A stretch of DNA of 64,000 nt from Leptospirales bacterium (GTDB lineage Bacteria; Spirochaetota; Leptospiria; Leptospirales; Leptospiraceae). The translations under genes were made by a program, and so were the position numbers. This document shows positions 1-8,195 of this stretch, piece by piece. Position 1 is the first letter of the stretch. Each line of letters starts with the position of its first letter. The notes beneath the pieces are model-generated. The model saw nothing but the letters and a program-made list of their open reading frames with translations, had not been told where the DNA came from and did no database searches. The stretch covers positions 1 to 64,000 of the forward strand of contig JAAFIR010000029.1 in assembly GCA_013297885.1 (NCBI GenBank). Direction: 5' to 3'.

Positions 1-124
1 AGCCCGGTTTTTCCCTTTTGAATTAAAAATGTTGAACTAAGAATTAAAAATGTAAAATTTTTTAATTTACTTAGAGCATTCTTAATTCAACATTCCATAA
101 CCGAGCTGTGGGAAAAATTCGCCC
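1..124 (-). repeat. Structured two-arm repeat, copy R1 (partial, cut by window start)
   Basis: Read on the minus strand it starts with the box GGGCGAATTTTT (rc of about 113-124), has a long P2 arm of roughly 100 nt closed by TTTTTCCC/GGGAAAAA, and enters box B (ACCGGGCT) at positions 1-9, where the window begins. The arm holds a second inverted repeat (gttgaactaag / cttaattcaac). A box-B-like word, accgagct, lies near 99-106 in the opposite orientation inside the arm. The P3 arm and box C lie outside the window, so pairing cannot be tested for this copy. Confidence 0.75.
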
Positions 125-174
125 AATTCATAATTTATAATTCTAAATTTAACATTCCAAATCTTTGATTTTGA

Positions 175-816
175 CTACGCCATCATTTGGTCATTTTCCC
201 AATCAGGGTCTGAAACATATTCACCCTCAGATTCATAATTTTCTTCTATGATAGTTGGTTTACAAAGTTTCCAAATTAAAATTCCGAAAACTAAAATGGT
301 ATTTAGCAAAACAAATAAAAAAGAAATTTGCTGAAAAACACCATACACTGCAAAATTCATTGCAAGCAGGGAAAGTCCAGATGAAAGAATGATACTTGAT
401 TCTTGAGAAATTAATTGTCTTATGAGTGAATGATTGTTGTATTCTAGGTCAGGAAAAATGGCGGAAACAAAAAATGGATAACCAAAAGTAAATGCTAAAA
501 AAAGAACAGGGAATAAGAAAAAATAATTTCCAATTTCAGAAGTGTAGTGGGGGCTTCCGACAATTCCACCCATTAAACAAAAAAGATAGGTGATTAAAGA
601 AATTACTAAATATACTATAAAAGAATTTTGAAGACTTCCATTCATTTCAAAAATATCTAAAATACTTTTTGGAATTAATTTTTGAAAATCAATCAATTCA
701 TCTCTTGAATAAGAATCTTTATGCTCTTCTTTAAAAAGCAAAACATAATATCTTATTAAAGAAAAAATAGTTATCAAAACTAAATTACAAATTAAAAAAA
801 CAATAAATTCTATCAA
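175..816 (-). CDS. Hypothetical multi-spanning membrane protein
   Basis: A 213-aa protein with about five hydrophobic segments (near residues 2-25, 65-88, 97-120, 142-162 and 163-183). The C-terminal tail of about 30 residues is acidic and probably cytoplasmic. I recognise no family. The start overlaps the purH stop by 4 nt, so it is probably the last gene of a purN-purH operon and translationally coupled. That position does not by itself imply a purine role. No catalytic motif is visible. Confidence 0.7.
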   Translation of the reverse strand: MIEFIVFLICNLVLITIFSLIRYYVLLFKEEHKDSYSRDELIDFQKLIPKSILDIFEMNGSLQNSFIVYLVISLITYLFCLMGGIVGSPHYTSEIGNYFFLFPVLFLAFTFGYPFFVSAIFPDLEYNNHSLIRQLISQESSIILSSGLSLLAMNFAVYGVFQQISFLFVLLNTILVFGILIWKLCKPTIIEENYESEGEYVSDPDWENDQMMA

Positions 817-2351
817 TGTCTAAAATGCCTCATTCCAGTAAATACCATAATTAAACCATGCTCATCAGCTGCTGCAATCACTTCTTCATCTCGAATTGAA
901 CCACCTGGTTGAACAATTGCTTTTGCTCCCACTTTTGCAACAGCATCTATTCCATCTCTAAATGGAAAAAATGCATCTGAGCCTACATAAGATCCCACAA
1001 CAGATAACATTGATTTTTGAGCTTTGGCTGCCCCTAGTTCAACTGAATCCACTCTAGACATTTGACCAGCACCAATTCCCAAAGTAGAATTCAAATCTGT
1101 GTACACAATTGCATTGGACTTGATAAACTTCACCACATTCCAAGCAAATAATAAACCTTCCAAATCTTCATCAGATGGTTTTTTCTTAGTTACTACTTTA
1201 AAATTTTCTTTTCCTAAAATATCATAATCTCTATCTTGAATTAAAATTCCATGATGAATTGGTCTGAGGTCTAGTTCACCTAATGCTTCTTTAAAACTTT
1301 CAATTTCAATTAAACGAATATTTTGTTTTTTAGATAAAATTTCTTTTGCTTCACTAGTAAACTTCTGTGCAATAATTCCTTCTACAAAATTTTCAGTGAT
1401 TTTTTTTGCTAGCTCCACTCCAACTTCTCCACTTACACCAATCACAGAACCAAATGCAGAAATTGGATCTGTTTTTAATGCAAGATTGTATGATTCTAAA
1501 GTTGTTTCAGCAGAAGCAACACCACATGGATTGAGATGTTTTACAATTGAAACAGTGTTTTCTTTTAAAAGGGCAGCAATATGAAATGCAGCATCAAAGT
1601 CTAACATATTGTTAAACGAAAGTTCTTTTCCTTGAAATGCTGCAAATTCATTTTTTACAAACACAGGCTCATAAAACGCAGCAGCTTGGTGTGGGTTTTC
1701 ACCATAACGAAGTTTTTGTTTTTTATTAAATGCAAATGTAATTTTGTCTGGAAATTTTTCATTTAGTGTAGAATAAAAATAATTTGAAATTGTTGAATCA
1801 TACATTGCTGTTGAAGAAAAAACTTTTACTGCTAGTTTAAAAGATAATTCTTCTGAGATACCAGAATTTTTTTCCAATTCCTCTTCGATTAATTTGTAAT
1901 CAGATACATCTGTTACTACAACAGTATGTTTGTAATTTTTTGCACCAGAGCGAAGCATAGAAGGTCCACCGATGTCTATGTTTTCAATTGCATCTTCCAA
2001 ACTTACATTTGGTTTTTTGATTGTTTCAGCAAATGGATATAAATTTACAACAACAAGATCAATAGAAGGAATTCCATTTTTTTCTAATTCGTCTTTATGT
2101 CCCGGCATGTCTGGATTTCCGAGAAGTCCACCGTGAATTTTTGGGTGAAGGGTTTTTACACGTCCAGAAAGAATTTCAGGAAAGCCAGTATATTCACCAA
2201 CAGAAACTGCATTTACAGAATTTTGTTTTAGAGTAGAAAGAGTTCCACCAGTTGATAGAATTTCAATACCTTTGCTTGATAAAAATTTACAAAATTCAAC
2301 TAAATTTGTTTTATCACTAACTGAGACTAACGCTCTTTTAATTTTAATCAT
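813..2351 (-). CDS. purH: Bifunctional AICAR formyltransferase / IMP cyclohydrolase
   Basis: This enzyme catalyses the last two steps of de novo IMP synthesis in the cytoplasm. At 512 aa it has the usual length. The N-terminal MGS-like cyclohydrolase domain (about residues 1-195) begins [11 protein letters not shown] and contains STGGT and [13 protein letters not shown]. The AICAR transformylase domain follows, with the catalytic VKHLNPCG motif near residue 270 and a C-terminal [16 protein letters not shown] segment. It overlaps purN by 8 nt, so the two purine genes form one minus-strand operon. No frameshift or missing motif was seen. Confidence 0.97.
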   Translation of the reverse strand: MIKIKRALVSVSDKTNLVEFCKFLSSKGIEILSTGGTLSTLKQNSVNAVSVGEYTGFPEILSGRVKTLHPKIHGGLLGNPDMPGHKDELEKNGIPSIDLVVVNLYPFAETIKKPNVSLEDAIENIDIGGPSMLRSGAKNYKHTVVVTDVSDYKLIEEELEKNSGISEELSFKLAVKVFSSTAMYDSTISNYFYSTLNEKFPDKITFAFNKKQKLRYGENPHQAAAFYEPVFVKNEFAAFQGKELSFNNMLDFDAAFHIAALLKENTVSIVKHLNPCGVASAETTLESYNLALKTDPISAFGSVIGVSGEVGVELAKKITENFVEGIIAQKFTSEAKEILSKKQNIRLIEIESFKEALGELDLRPIHHGILIQDRDYDILGKENFKVVTKKKPSDEDLEGLLFAWNVVKFIKSNAIVYTDLNSTLGIGAGQMSRVDSVELGAAKAQKSMLSVVGSYVGSDAFFPFRDGIDAVAKVGAKAIVQPGGSIRDEEVIAAADEHGLIMVFTGMRHFRH

Positions 2352-2943
2352 GAATGATACTAACCTTTCTGCCTTCTATTAATAACCTATCTTTGCAAAA
2401 ATATTCAATTGCAAGTGGTAATATTTTATGTTCTTCTTGATGTATAATTTCCGTCAATTCAGTTATATTCATTTTCGGCAAGATTTCCACAACTGATTGT
2501 AAAATTATTGCACCAGAATCAATTTCTTCTTCTACAAAATGCACAGTGCAACCTGTAAATTTTACCCCATAATCAAATGCTTTTTCGATGGATTTAATTC
2601 CTTGAAACGAAGGCAATAAAGATGGATGAATATTGATAATTTTATTTTTAATACCAAAAATAAATTCTCCAGATAAAATTTTCATGTACCCTGCTAGAAC
2701 GATTAAATCAGGATTTAACTTCATTACTAAATTTTTAAGCTCTAAATCGTAATTTGGATTTTCTTTTGATTCAATAAGAAAAATTTTAATTCCAAAATTT
2801 TTAGCTTTTTCTAAAACTTTTGCTTCTTTTTTATTACAAATTAAACCAAGAATTTCTACATCTAGTTTTATTTTTTGGATATATTCTATTGAAGCAGAAA
2901 AATTGGATCCAGTTCCAGAAGCTAAAAAAAGAATTTTTTTCAT
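2344..2943 (-). CDS. purN: Phosphoribosylglycinamide formyltransferase
   Basis: GAR transformylase, the third step of purine synthesis, using 10-formyl-THF. The 199-aa protein has the N-terminal ASGTGSNF phosphate-binding loop, then [12 protein letters not shown] with the catalytic Asn-x-His pair near residue 105, and the conserved Asp in [10 protein letters not shown] near residue 143. It lies directly upstream of purH with an 8-nt overlap. The start ATG lies at the edge of the 230-nt divergent gap that holds repeat R2. The missing start SD is not unusual for this AT-rich genome. Confidence 0.95.
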   Translation of the reverse strand: MKKILFLASGTGSNFSASIEYIQKIKLDVEILGLICNKKEAKVLEKAKNFGIKIFLIESKENPNYDLELKNLVMKLNPDLIVLAGYMKILSGEFIFGIKNKIINIHPSLLPSFQGIKSIEKAFDYGVKFTGCTVHFVEEEIDSGAIILQSVVEILPKMNITELTEIIHQEEHKILPLAIEYFCKDRLLIEGRKVSIIHD

Positions 2944-3009
2944 TTTAGGAAATGATTTTAAGTTAGTTTTAAAAGTAAATATTTTTAGTTAGTCTTTTAT
3001 TGATTCTTT

Positions 3010-3114
3010 GGGGGAATTTTTTTTGCTATCGCAAAAAAAAACCGGGCTTTTCGCTACTTCTGAATCCTCGGACTAAAGTCCGAGGCTATTCAGAAACGCT
3101 ACAATCCCTTTCCC
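3010..3114 (+). repeat. Structured two-arm repeat, copy R2
   Basis: Box A reads GGGGGAA and the 3' end reads TTCCC, so the outer helix P1 is GGGAA/TTCCC instead of the common GCGAA/TTCGC: both strands changed together. P2 arm: TTTTTTTGC/GCAAAAAAA around 3014-3040. Box B triplet GGG at 3044-3046 pairs with box C CCC at 3106-3108 (P4). P3 arm: TCTGAAT..CCTCGGACT / AGTCCGAGG..ATTCAGA (about 3059-3094), nearly the same arm as copy R7 on the other strand. It lies in the divergent gap between purN and the Uma2 gene. Confidence 0.9.
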
Positions 3115-3173
3115 TAGTAAATTCAAATTTTTTTGCTTTACTAAAAATTCTATTTTTATAATTTATTGAAGGA

Positions 3174-3741
3174 ATGGAAAACTTAGCACATAAATTTATT
3201 ACTGAAGAAGAATATTTTGTTTTTAGAAGAAAATTCTGAAATTAAACATGAATATTTTAATGGTGAAATTTTTGCTATGGCTGGAGCAAAAAAAAATCAT
3301 CACATTGTAGTCATGAATTTGAGTATTACTTTAGGAACTTATTTCAAATCAAAACCTTGTAACGTTTATCCTTCAGATATGAGAGTGAGTGTTGAAAAAG
3401 GAAAATACTACACATATCCTGATCTCAGTATTGTTTGTGGAAAAAGTGAATTTTTGGATAATTCTGAAACTACACTTACAAATCCAAATTTAATTATAGA
3501 AGTATTATCAGACTTAATAGAAAAATATGATAGAAGTAAAAAGTTTCAATCTTACCGTTCGATTCCTTCCTTAAATACTTATATTCTGGTTTCTACTGAA
3601 TACAAACAAATTGAAGTTTATTCAAAAACCTGGAACAATTCGTGGACACTCACTGATCTAGATAAAAACGAAAAAATTTATATTCCTGCTATTGATTTTA
3701 CTTTGGATTTAAAAGAAGTTTATGAAAAAGTTGAATTTTAA
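3174..3741 (+). pseudogene. Uma2-family PD-(D/E)XK endonuclease-like gene, frameshifted near the 5' end
   Basis: The main frame (3217-3741, 174 aa) matches the Uma2/DUF820 layout: EIKHEYFNGEIFAMAGA near the start, then VYPSDMRV, YTYPDLSIVCG and NLIIEVLSDLIEKYDRSKKFQSYR, the usual D..E-x-[IV]-L-S core. An ATG at 3174 preceded by AAGGA opens a different frame encoding MENLAHKFITEEEYF, which fits the family's normal N-terminus. That frame shifts by one base at about 3210 (tattttgttttta) into the main frame. Removing one T would join them as EEEYLFLEEN. Either the gene is broken, or it starts at a weak TTG at 3217, or there is a base-calling error. Uma2 genes are typically mobile accessory genes. 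Confidence 0.7.
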
Positions 3742-3806
3742 TTTTTTCTGTGATTTCTTCACTTCACCCAATTTTTCTTAATGCGAAGAATTTGTTTTCT
3801 AAAATT

Positions 3807-3921
3807 CCCTCTCCATTTCTAACGAAACGGAGAAGGCAAATTCGTTCTCCCCTCTTTAAGTTGTAAAACTTGGAGAAGGGACTTTAAAATAAATCACCCC
3901 AACTCAAAACAAGTCGGGGTG
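3807..3921 (+). repeat. Run of three intergenic hairpins
   Basis: Three successive imperfect hairpins lie between the Uma2 and coiled-coil genes: 3807-3836 (CCCTCTCC...GGAGAAGG), 3845-3880 (TTCTCC..AAGTT/AACTT..GGAGAA) and 3895-3921 (CACCCCAACT/AGTCGGGGTG). They are clearly richer in G+C than the surroundings. The third could end transcription from either side, since both genes converge here. They do not share the boxes of the R1-R12 family. An imported intergenic segment is possible. Confidence 0.55.
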
Positions 3922-3930
3922 AGGTCTCCA

Positions 3931-3960
3931 GCAAATCCAACAGTGAGTCTAGAACCACTG
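3931..3960. repeat. Palindromic direct repeat, left copy
   Basis: About 30 nt, near-identical to 4873-4903 (about 27 of 30 positions). Each copy contains the palindrome CAGTG-NN-TCTAGA-NN-CACTG (right copy ends TACTG). The two copies bracket the coiled-coil nuclease gene at 3988-4743. This could be an attachment-type duplication, a pair of regulatory sites, or a small dispersed repeat. Confidence 0.6.
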
Positions 3961-3987
3961 CATTTTTTATATGCAATTTATTTCAAA

Positions 3988-4743
3988 TTATAATTTTTTT
4001 GTGTTACTAAATATCATGTATCCACCAAGTGAGTCGATTAATTCTCGAACTTCACGATAAGCTCTATATCCAAAAAACACAACTTTGAGATCAGCATCAG
4101 CATAAATGGGTTTAACTTTTTCTACAAGTTTATAAAATTTGAGGACTTCTTCTTTGGTGATATGAGATTTTACTTCACCAAGGACAATAGTTTTTTTTTC
4201 TTTAATAAAGCCTTCTATGTAAAGATCAAATTCGATTGATTTATTTTCATAATTAATTTCTTCTCTAGAACAAGAAATAATTTTTAAATTCCAATATTTT
4301 TCTAAAAGTTCAGGAACCAAATCTAAAGCAAATTCTTCTAAACTTCCACCAAATGCTTCAGATAAACCACCAACTTGTTTAGCTAAATTTCGAACTTCTT
4401 TCTGGGTTTCAGCAAGTGAAATTGAAAGTTCTTTCTGAGATATTGAAAGTTCTTTCTGAGATATTGAAAGTTCTTTCTGAGATATTGAAAGTTCTTCAAC
4501 TTTTAGTTCAGTTCTTTTTTGTGCTTCGGATAATTCGCCAACTTTTTTTGCTAAATTACGAAGTTCTATTTGAGTTTCTGTTTGAGCGACAGCTAGCTCA
4601 GAAACCACAGATGTCAAATGTTTAAAATCAGATGATTTAACTAAGTCATTATGACTAGAATGAAAAACTTCAGCAAGAACTGTCGCTTGCTCATCAGTAA
4701 AGACATAAGAAAATTGTTGTTTTAATTCAGAAATCCTACTCAT
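3988..4743 (-). CDS. Coiled-coil protein with C-terminal PD-(D/E)XK nuclease-like domain (DUF3782-like)
   Basis: A 251-aa protein. Residues about 40-130 are a long coiled coil with heptads, including four near-identical ELSISQK units encoded by a 21-bp tandem repeat at 4418-4500. Residues about 150-251 carry IEFDLYIEG...IVLGEVKS, i.e. D then E-x-K of a PD-(D/E)XK fold, resembling DUF3782-type proteins. It is probably a DNA-acting accessory nuclease, but no activity can be inferred with certainty. The gene lies between two palindromic 30-nt direct repeats and converges with the broken Uma2 nuclease gene, so the patch looks horizontally acquired. Confidence 0.75.
   Translation of the reverse strand: MSRISELKQQFSYVFTDEQATVLAEVFHSSHNDLVKSSDFKHLTSVVSELAVAQTETQIELRNLAKKVGELSEAQKRTELKVEELSISQKELSISQKELSISQKELSISLAETQKEVRNLAKQVGGLSEAFGGSLEEFALDLVPELLEKYWNLKIISCSREEINYENKSIEFDLYIEGFIKEKKTIVLGEVKSHITKEEVLKFYKLVEKVKPIYADADLKVVFFGYRAYREVRELIDSLGGYMIFSNTKKL
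4418..4500 (-). repeat. 21-bp in-frame tandem repeat (four units)
   Basis: Units at 4418-4438, 4439-4459, 4460-4480 and 4481-4500 (the last diverges at its end) read gatattgaaagttctttct(ga) with almost no change. The unit length is seven codons, so gain or loss of a unit lengthens or shortens the coiled coil by one heptad pair without breaking the frame. Near identity between units suggests recent expansion. Confidence 0.85.
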
Positions 4744-4872
4744 AAAATAATTTTATATTTTTAGAAATAAAAGTCAAGTTCATTATTGAGTTGTATAAAT
4801 ATAAATTTTTTGACTTAGTTTCAATATTATACCTCTCGCATAGAAATAATTTTACTGAAGGTCATAACCTCT

Positions 4873-4903
4873 GCCAAATCCAACAGTGTGTCTAGACCTA
4901 CTG
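4873..4903. repeat. Palindromic direct repeat, right copy
   Basis: Second copy of the 3931-3960 repeat, in the same orientation, with a one-base insertion and a few substitutions. The palindrome is CAGTG-TG-TCTAGA-CC-TACTG. It lies in the 182-nt gap upstream of the coiled-coil nuclease gene and downstream of the small lipoprotein gene. No other feature was seen in that gap. Confidence 0.6.
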
Positions 4904-4925
4904 AATTATCCTAAAAAACTAGTTT

Positions 4926-5255
4926 CTAATTACAACTAACTGAAGAATCTACTGCAATTGCATATTTATTTCTTAAATAACATAAAACAGCTGATGTTTT
5001 TCTATAAATTCTGTAAGAAGTTGCACCAGTTTGAGCTGACCAGGAAAGTGAAATTAAATTTGGTCCACCATTTGCTTGAATTGGAAATGTTGGAGTCGCT
5101 GTTCCAGTTTGAGTTCCAGTTCCTGTTGTTACTTGATTGGGTCTGATTAAATTTGGAATAAAATAACCAAGTGGATTACAAGTAGAATCTAAAACTGAAC
5201 AAGGTGGATTGATTTCGCAATTAACAAGAATTAATAAAATAAAAAAATGTTTCAT
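4926..5255 (-). CDS. Small lipoprotein with a fibronectin-III-like segment
   Basis: I place the start at 5255 (MKHFFILLILVNC) rather than at an upstream in-frame start, because this gives a normal lipoprotein signal peptide with lipobox ILVNC. Mature length is about 97 aa. A Thr/Gly-rich linker (GTGTQTGTATPT) precedes LISLSWSAQTGATSYRIYRKT, a typical Fn3 strand pattern, but the protein ends soon after, so the domain is truncated compared with a full Fn3 module (about 90 aa). It may be the stump of a longer surface protein. No function assigned. Confidence 0.65.
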   Translation of the reverse strand: MKHFFILLILVNCEINPPCSVLDSTCNPLGYFIPNLIRPNQVTTGTGTQTGTATPTFPIQANGGPNLISLSWSAQTGATSYRIYRKTSAVLCYLRNKYAIAVDSSVSCN

Positions 5256-5385
5256 AAGAATTATTATATTTATTATTATAAATGTCAAATATTTATTCGA
5301 TATTGGATTTATTGTATATGAAAATAATCTTAGGTAGGATTTTTTTAAAAAGGTTGTTTTGAAAAAAAAGATTTCTCAATACTAC

Positions 5386-5559
5386 GCGAAAAGGGATTGA
5401 AGCGGAAATCCTTTTGCTTTTAGTAAAAAGTTTTACTATGAAATTTTTGTTGCAAAAGATTGCTGCATAGCTTGGCTATGTGCTCCGTAGGAGCAGGGGG
5501 GTCATAGCACGGTTTTTTTTGTGATTGAGTAGATTCGAAATCACAAAAAAAATTCGCCC
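5386..5559 (-). repeat. Structured two-arm repeat, copy R3 (atypical)
   Basis: On the minus strand: box A GGGCGAA, P2 arm TTTTTTTTGTGATT/AATCACAAAAAAAA, box B ACCGTGCT, then two additional small hairpins (GCTCC/GGAGC and CATAGC/GCTATG), P3 arm AATCTTTTGC/GCAAAAGGATT and box C CAATCCC ending TTCGC. P1 is intact, but the P4 triplets are GTG (plus 5508-5510) and CCC (plus 5393-5395), which do not pair in the middle. This is the only complete copy that fails, and it also has a run of C and extra hairpins, so it may be a composite of two copies. Confidence 0.8.
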
Positions 5560-5635
5560 TGAGAAAAGCTTAAGGGACTACAAAAAAACTATAAAAAAAT
5601 TCTCTATTTCTTTGATTAAAAACTAAAAAAGATTC

Positions 5636-5663
5636 TTGCAATTTAATGTTTTTTGAATATACT
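5636..5663 (+). promoter_or_regulatory. Candidate sigma-70-type promoter of fliS
   Basis: TTGCAA (5636-5641) and TATACT (5658-5663) are separated by 16 nt, about 45 nt before the fliS start. A weaker sigma-28-like reading also exists: TAAA about 15 nt before GTCGAAGA. The sequence cannot decide between them. Confidence 0.45.
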
Positions 5664-5708
5664 AGGTAAAGATATTTATTTTACTGTCGAAGATAATACT
5701 GAGGGCAT

Positions 5709-6146
5709 ATGTCATTACTGAATAAAGGTTACAATTCTACAATCAACGATTCTTATAAATCAAATGAAATTTCAACAATGAGTCAAGGAAAATTAATTGT
5801 GATGCTTTATGATGGCGCAATACGTTTTTTAAATATTGCAGTTGAAAGTATGACTCCTAGAAAATACGAAATTGTAAATAAAAATATTTTAAAAACCCAA
5901 GACATAATTACTGAACTAATGACATCTCTCAATTTAGATGAAGGTGGAAAAATTGCTCAAGATTTACTTGCACTTTATATTTATATCAAAACCAGGCTCA
6001 TTGAAGCAAATGTAAAAAAAGATGCAAGTATTTTAAATGAAGTTATAAAACATTTATCTGAATTAAAACAAGCTTGGGAAGAAATCCAAAACAAAGAAGT
6101 TTCAAAACCAAAATCAACTTTAACTGGAATTTCTATTCAAGGATAA
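5709..6146 (+). CDS. fliS: Flagellin chaperone FliS
   Basis: FliS binds the C-terminus of unassembled flagellin in the cytoplasm and keeps it export-ready. The 145-aa protein shows the family signature: a short N-terminal Y-containing cap, then GKLIVMLYDGAIRFL (residues about 27-41) and repeated amphipathic helices ending with a LKQAWEEI segment. It starts with ATG after gaggg. The next gene begins 2 nt after its stop. No other flagellar gene is in the window, so it is a separate late-flagellar unit here. Confidence 0.9.
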   Translation: MSLLNKGYNSTINDSYKSNEISTMSQGKLIVMLYDGAIRFLNIAVESMTPRKYEIVNKNILKTQDIITELMTSLNLDEGGKIAQDLLALYIYIKTRLIEANVKKDASILNEVIKHLSELKQAWEEIQNKEVSKPKSTLTGISIQG

Positions 6147-6147
6147 T

Positions 6148-6492
6148 TTGAATTTTGAACAAAAAATTTTTTCTTATTTAGAAAAAAATTTTAAAACACA
6201 ACTAAATTATTTAGATATAAGAAATCCAGACAAAGCTCTTGAGCTAGTTAAAAATTCAGAAAGAGCAATTCTTGTATTAAACAAACTTAAAAACCCAATT
6301 CAAAATACAAAAAAATTAGATGAATTAATTTCTATTTACGAACAAGTTCAAAAAAAATTAGAATATGAATTATTAGAATTAAAAAAAGATTATTATTCTC
6401 TCAAAGTTAAAAAAGATTTAAAGAAAATTTATGGGACAAATTCTCTTGATTCACTCTCAATCAACTTTTCAAAAAAATCTATTTCGAATTGA
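6148..6492 (+). CDS. Small helical protein, possible FliT-like flagellar chaperone
   Basis: 114 aa, starting at a TTG two bases after the fliS stop, with aagga placed correctly upstream inside the fliS end. It is predicted almost wholly helical and charged, with no signal or membrane segment. Position directly after fliS and size suggest a FliT-like export chaperone, but the sequence similarity is too weak for me to assert it. Its 3' end overlaps the convergent gene 6429-7424 by 64 nt, an unusually long tail-to-tail overlap. Confidence 0.65.
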   Translation: MNFEQKIFSYLEKNFKTQLNYLDIRNPDKALELVKNSERAILVLNKLKNPIQNTKKLDELISIYEQVQKKLEYELLELKKDYYSLKVKKDLKKIYGTNSLDSLSINFSKKSISN

Positions 6493-7424
6493 TTTTTGGT
6501 AATTAAATTTTCCATTTGGAAAATGATTTGGTCTTGTTTATAAATTTTTAGAGTCCATGGTTTTTTTTCTAATACAACATGAACATAAGAAACAAAGCCT
6601 TCAGCAAAATGATCTCCAGCATTTGTGGCAGCGTACAAAGTTGAAAAAGGTGAGCCAAAAAGTTTTGGATAAATTTTATCCCAGTTGTCTTCGAGTGAAA
6701 TTTTTTTGTTAGAATAAAAATGCACTTTATCAATTAAATTATATTCTTCTTTTAAATTGGTTAATTCTTTGTCCTTTTTCCAAACACCTCTATAAAAATT
6801 AGCTGAAATATCAGGATTCTCTAAAAAAATACCATCAGTGATTTCAGTAACAGTTGACAGGATATGTCCGAATTCATGAAATAAAATATAACGAATTGCG
6901 TTTTCAATAGTATTATTTTTTTCATCTTCAATTTCAATTACTAGGTTTAATTCTTTTGAATTAAAAACAGTGTTCTCTTTGTAAGTAATCCAGTCGTTTG
7001 CAGTTTTATTTAATGCATTTGAATCTAAAATAATAATACCACCAACAACTTTTCCGTTTTCAGAAACATAATGTGTAAGGCCTGAACTACCTAAATTTTC
7101 ACAAAAATAAATTCCAATAATGTATTTATCAAATAGAGTAGAAATTTTTTTTGGTAGTGTTTTTGAAATTGCAAGAATTTTTTTTCTATCTAGTTCAATA
7201 TTTTTTGATGGAGTTGGGATATTTTTATATCCATCAATTTTATTTAAGTTTAAAATTAAATTTTTTCTTAAATCATCTAAATTATAAACTCTATGTTGAA
7301 AATATTTATGGACGTTTGCATAATTTTTAAATTTGGATGCTTCATGAAAGCGATAAACTTCTTTATAAGTTTTAAATTCTTCTTTACAAGAAAAAAAAAA
7401 TAGAATGAAAAATAAAAATTTCAT
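6429..7424 (-). CDS. Lipoprotein with HExxH zinc-protease motif
   Basis: 331 aa. The N-terminus MKFLFFILFFFSC is a very short lipoprotein signal (lipobox FFSC). Near residue 185 RYILFHEFGHIL gives the HExxH motif of zinc metallopeptidases. A downstream acidic residue in DHFAEGFVSY (about residue 270) could be the third zinc ligand. Substrate and family are unknown. It overlaps the next upstream gene by 4 nt and is the last gene of a minus-strand envelope operon (9275 to 6429). Confidence 0.75.
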   Translation of the reverse strand: MKFLFFILFFFSCKEEFKTYKEVYRFHEASKFKNYANVHKYFQHRVYNLDDLRKNLILNLNKIDGYKNIPTPSKNIELDRKKILAISKTLPKKISTLFDKYIIGIYFCENLGSSGLTHYVSENGKVVGGIIILDSNALNKTANDWITYKENTVFNSKELNLVIEIEDEKNNTIENAIRYILFHEFGHILSTVTEITDGIFLENPDISANFYRGVWKKDKELTNLKEEYNLIDKVHFYSNKKISLEDNWDKIYPKLFGSPFSTLYAATNAGDHFAEGFVSYVHVVLEKKPWTLKIYKQDQIIFQMENLITKNQFEIDFFEKLIESESREFVP

Positions 7425-8188
7425 TCCAAATATTTAATAATATTTCGATCAGGCGAAATCCAGTTTTTATTATGAGAATTTGAATTAAGTGAAATAAAGT
7501 TTTGTTTTTGTCTGATTAATCTTTTATTTCTAAAATACAGAGTTAATTTACCTAAATCTTGTTCTTTTGGACAATCAATTAAATACATATTTTTTTTTGT
7601 AAAACTAAAATTGGAAGTTTTAGCAGATTCCAAAAAAAAATAAGTTGGTTTTTCTGGAGAAAAAGAATTTAAATAATCTAAATTTCCAAATTGGGGAAAT
7701 ACTAATTCAAAATCTAAATTTTTATCTTCAATATCAGAAAGTAAATGTGAGACTTGAAATTCTAAATTTTCTGATTTAAATTTTTTTGATAAATTGTATT
7801 TATTAGTATTTTCTCGATGTGCTAAAATTGGAAGACTTAGATTTTTCTTGTTTGGATTTTCTTCTAAATATTGTAGTTCTTTTTCAGATACAAAACTAGC
7901 ATCAAAACCAGCCAGTGCTATTAATTCAAATAATCCTCTAAACTTTTCTTTATATTCTGAAAATTGTCCAGAAGAAAATAAAAATACTCCACCACGATGG
8001 TCTTTCTGATTTTCTTCTTCAATTTTTTTTATTGCTGAAATGGTTGCAAGTCCTGCTCTTCCTTCTGAATCAAAAGCATATTCACCATGAATATTACATT
8101 TATAAAATATAATAATTTCTTTATCTTTTTTAGAAATTGGTTCAGAATGAATTAGAAATAAGGTAGATAGAAAAAGTAAAATCCTCAT
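7421..8188 (-). CDS. Exported, degenerate 5'-nucleotidase/metallophosphatase-like protein
   Basis: 255 aa with a signal peptide (LLFLSTLFLIHS). The start of the mature protein, IIIFYKCNIHGEYAFDSEGRAGLAT, follows the pattern of the UshA/5'-nucleotidase metallophosphatase domain (h-h-h-x-x-x-D-h-H-G ... G-R-x-G-h-A), but the first metal Asp (normally in N-D-x-H) is Asn-Ile-His here and the other metal motifs are not visible. It is probably a non-catalytic relative or strongly diverged. It overlaps the protease-like lipoprotein gene by 4 nt, so the two are likely made together. Confidence 0.6.
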   Translation of the reverse strand: MRILLFLSTLFLIHSEPISKKDKEIIIFYKCNIHGEYAFDSEGRAGLATISAIKKIEEENQKDHRGGVFLFSSGQFSEYKEKFRGLFELIALAGFDASFVSEKELQYLEENPNKKNLSLPILAHRENTNKYNLSKKFKSENLEFQVSHLLSDIEDKNLDFELVFPQFGNLDYLNSFSPEKPTYFFLESAKTSNFSFTKKNMYLIDCPKEQDLGKLTLYFRNKRLIRQKQNFISLNSNSHNKNWISPDRNIIKYLE

Positions 8189-8195
8189 AATTAAA

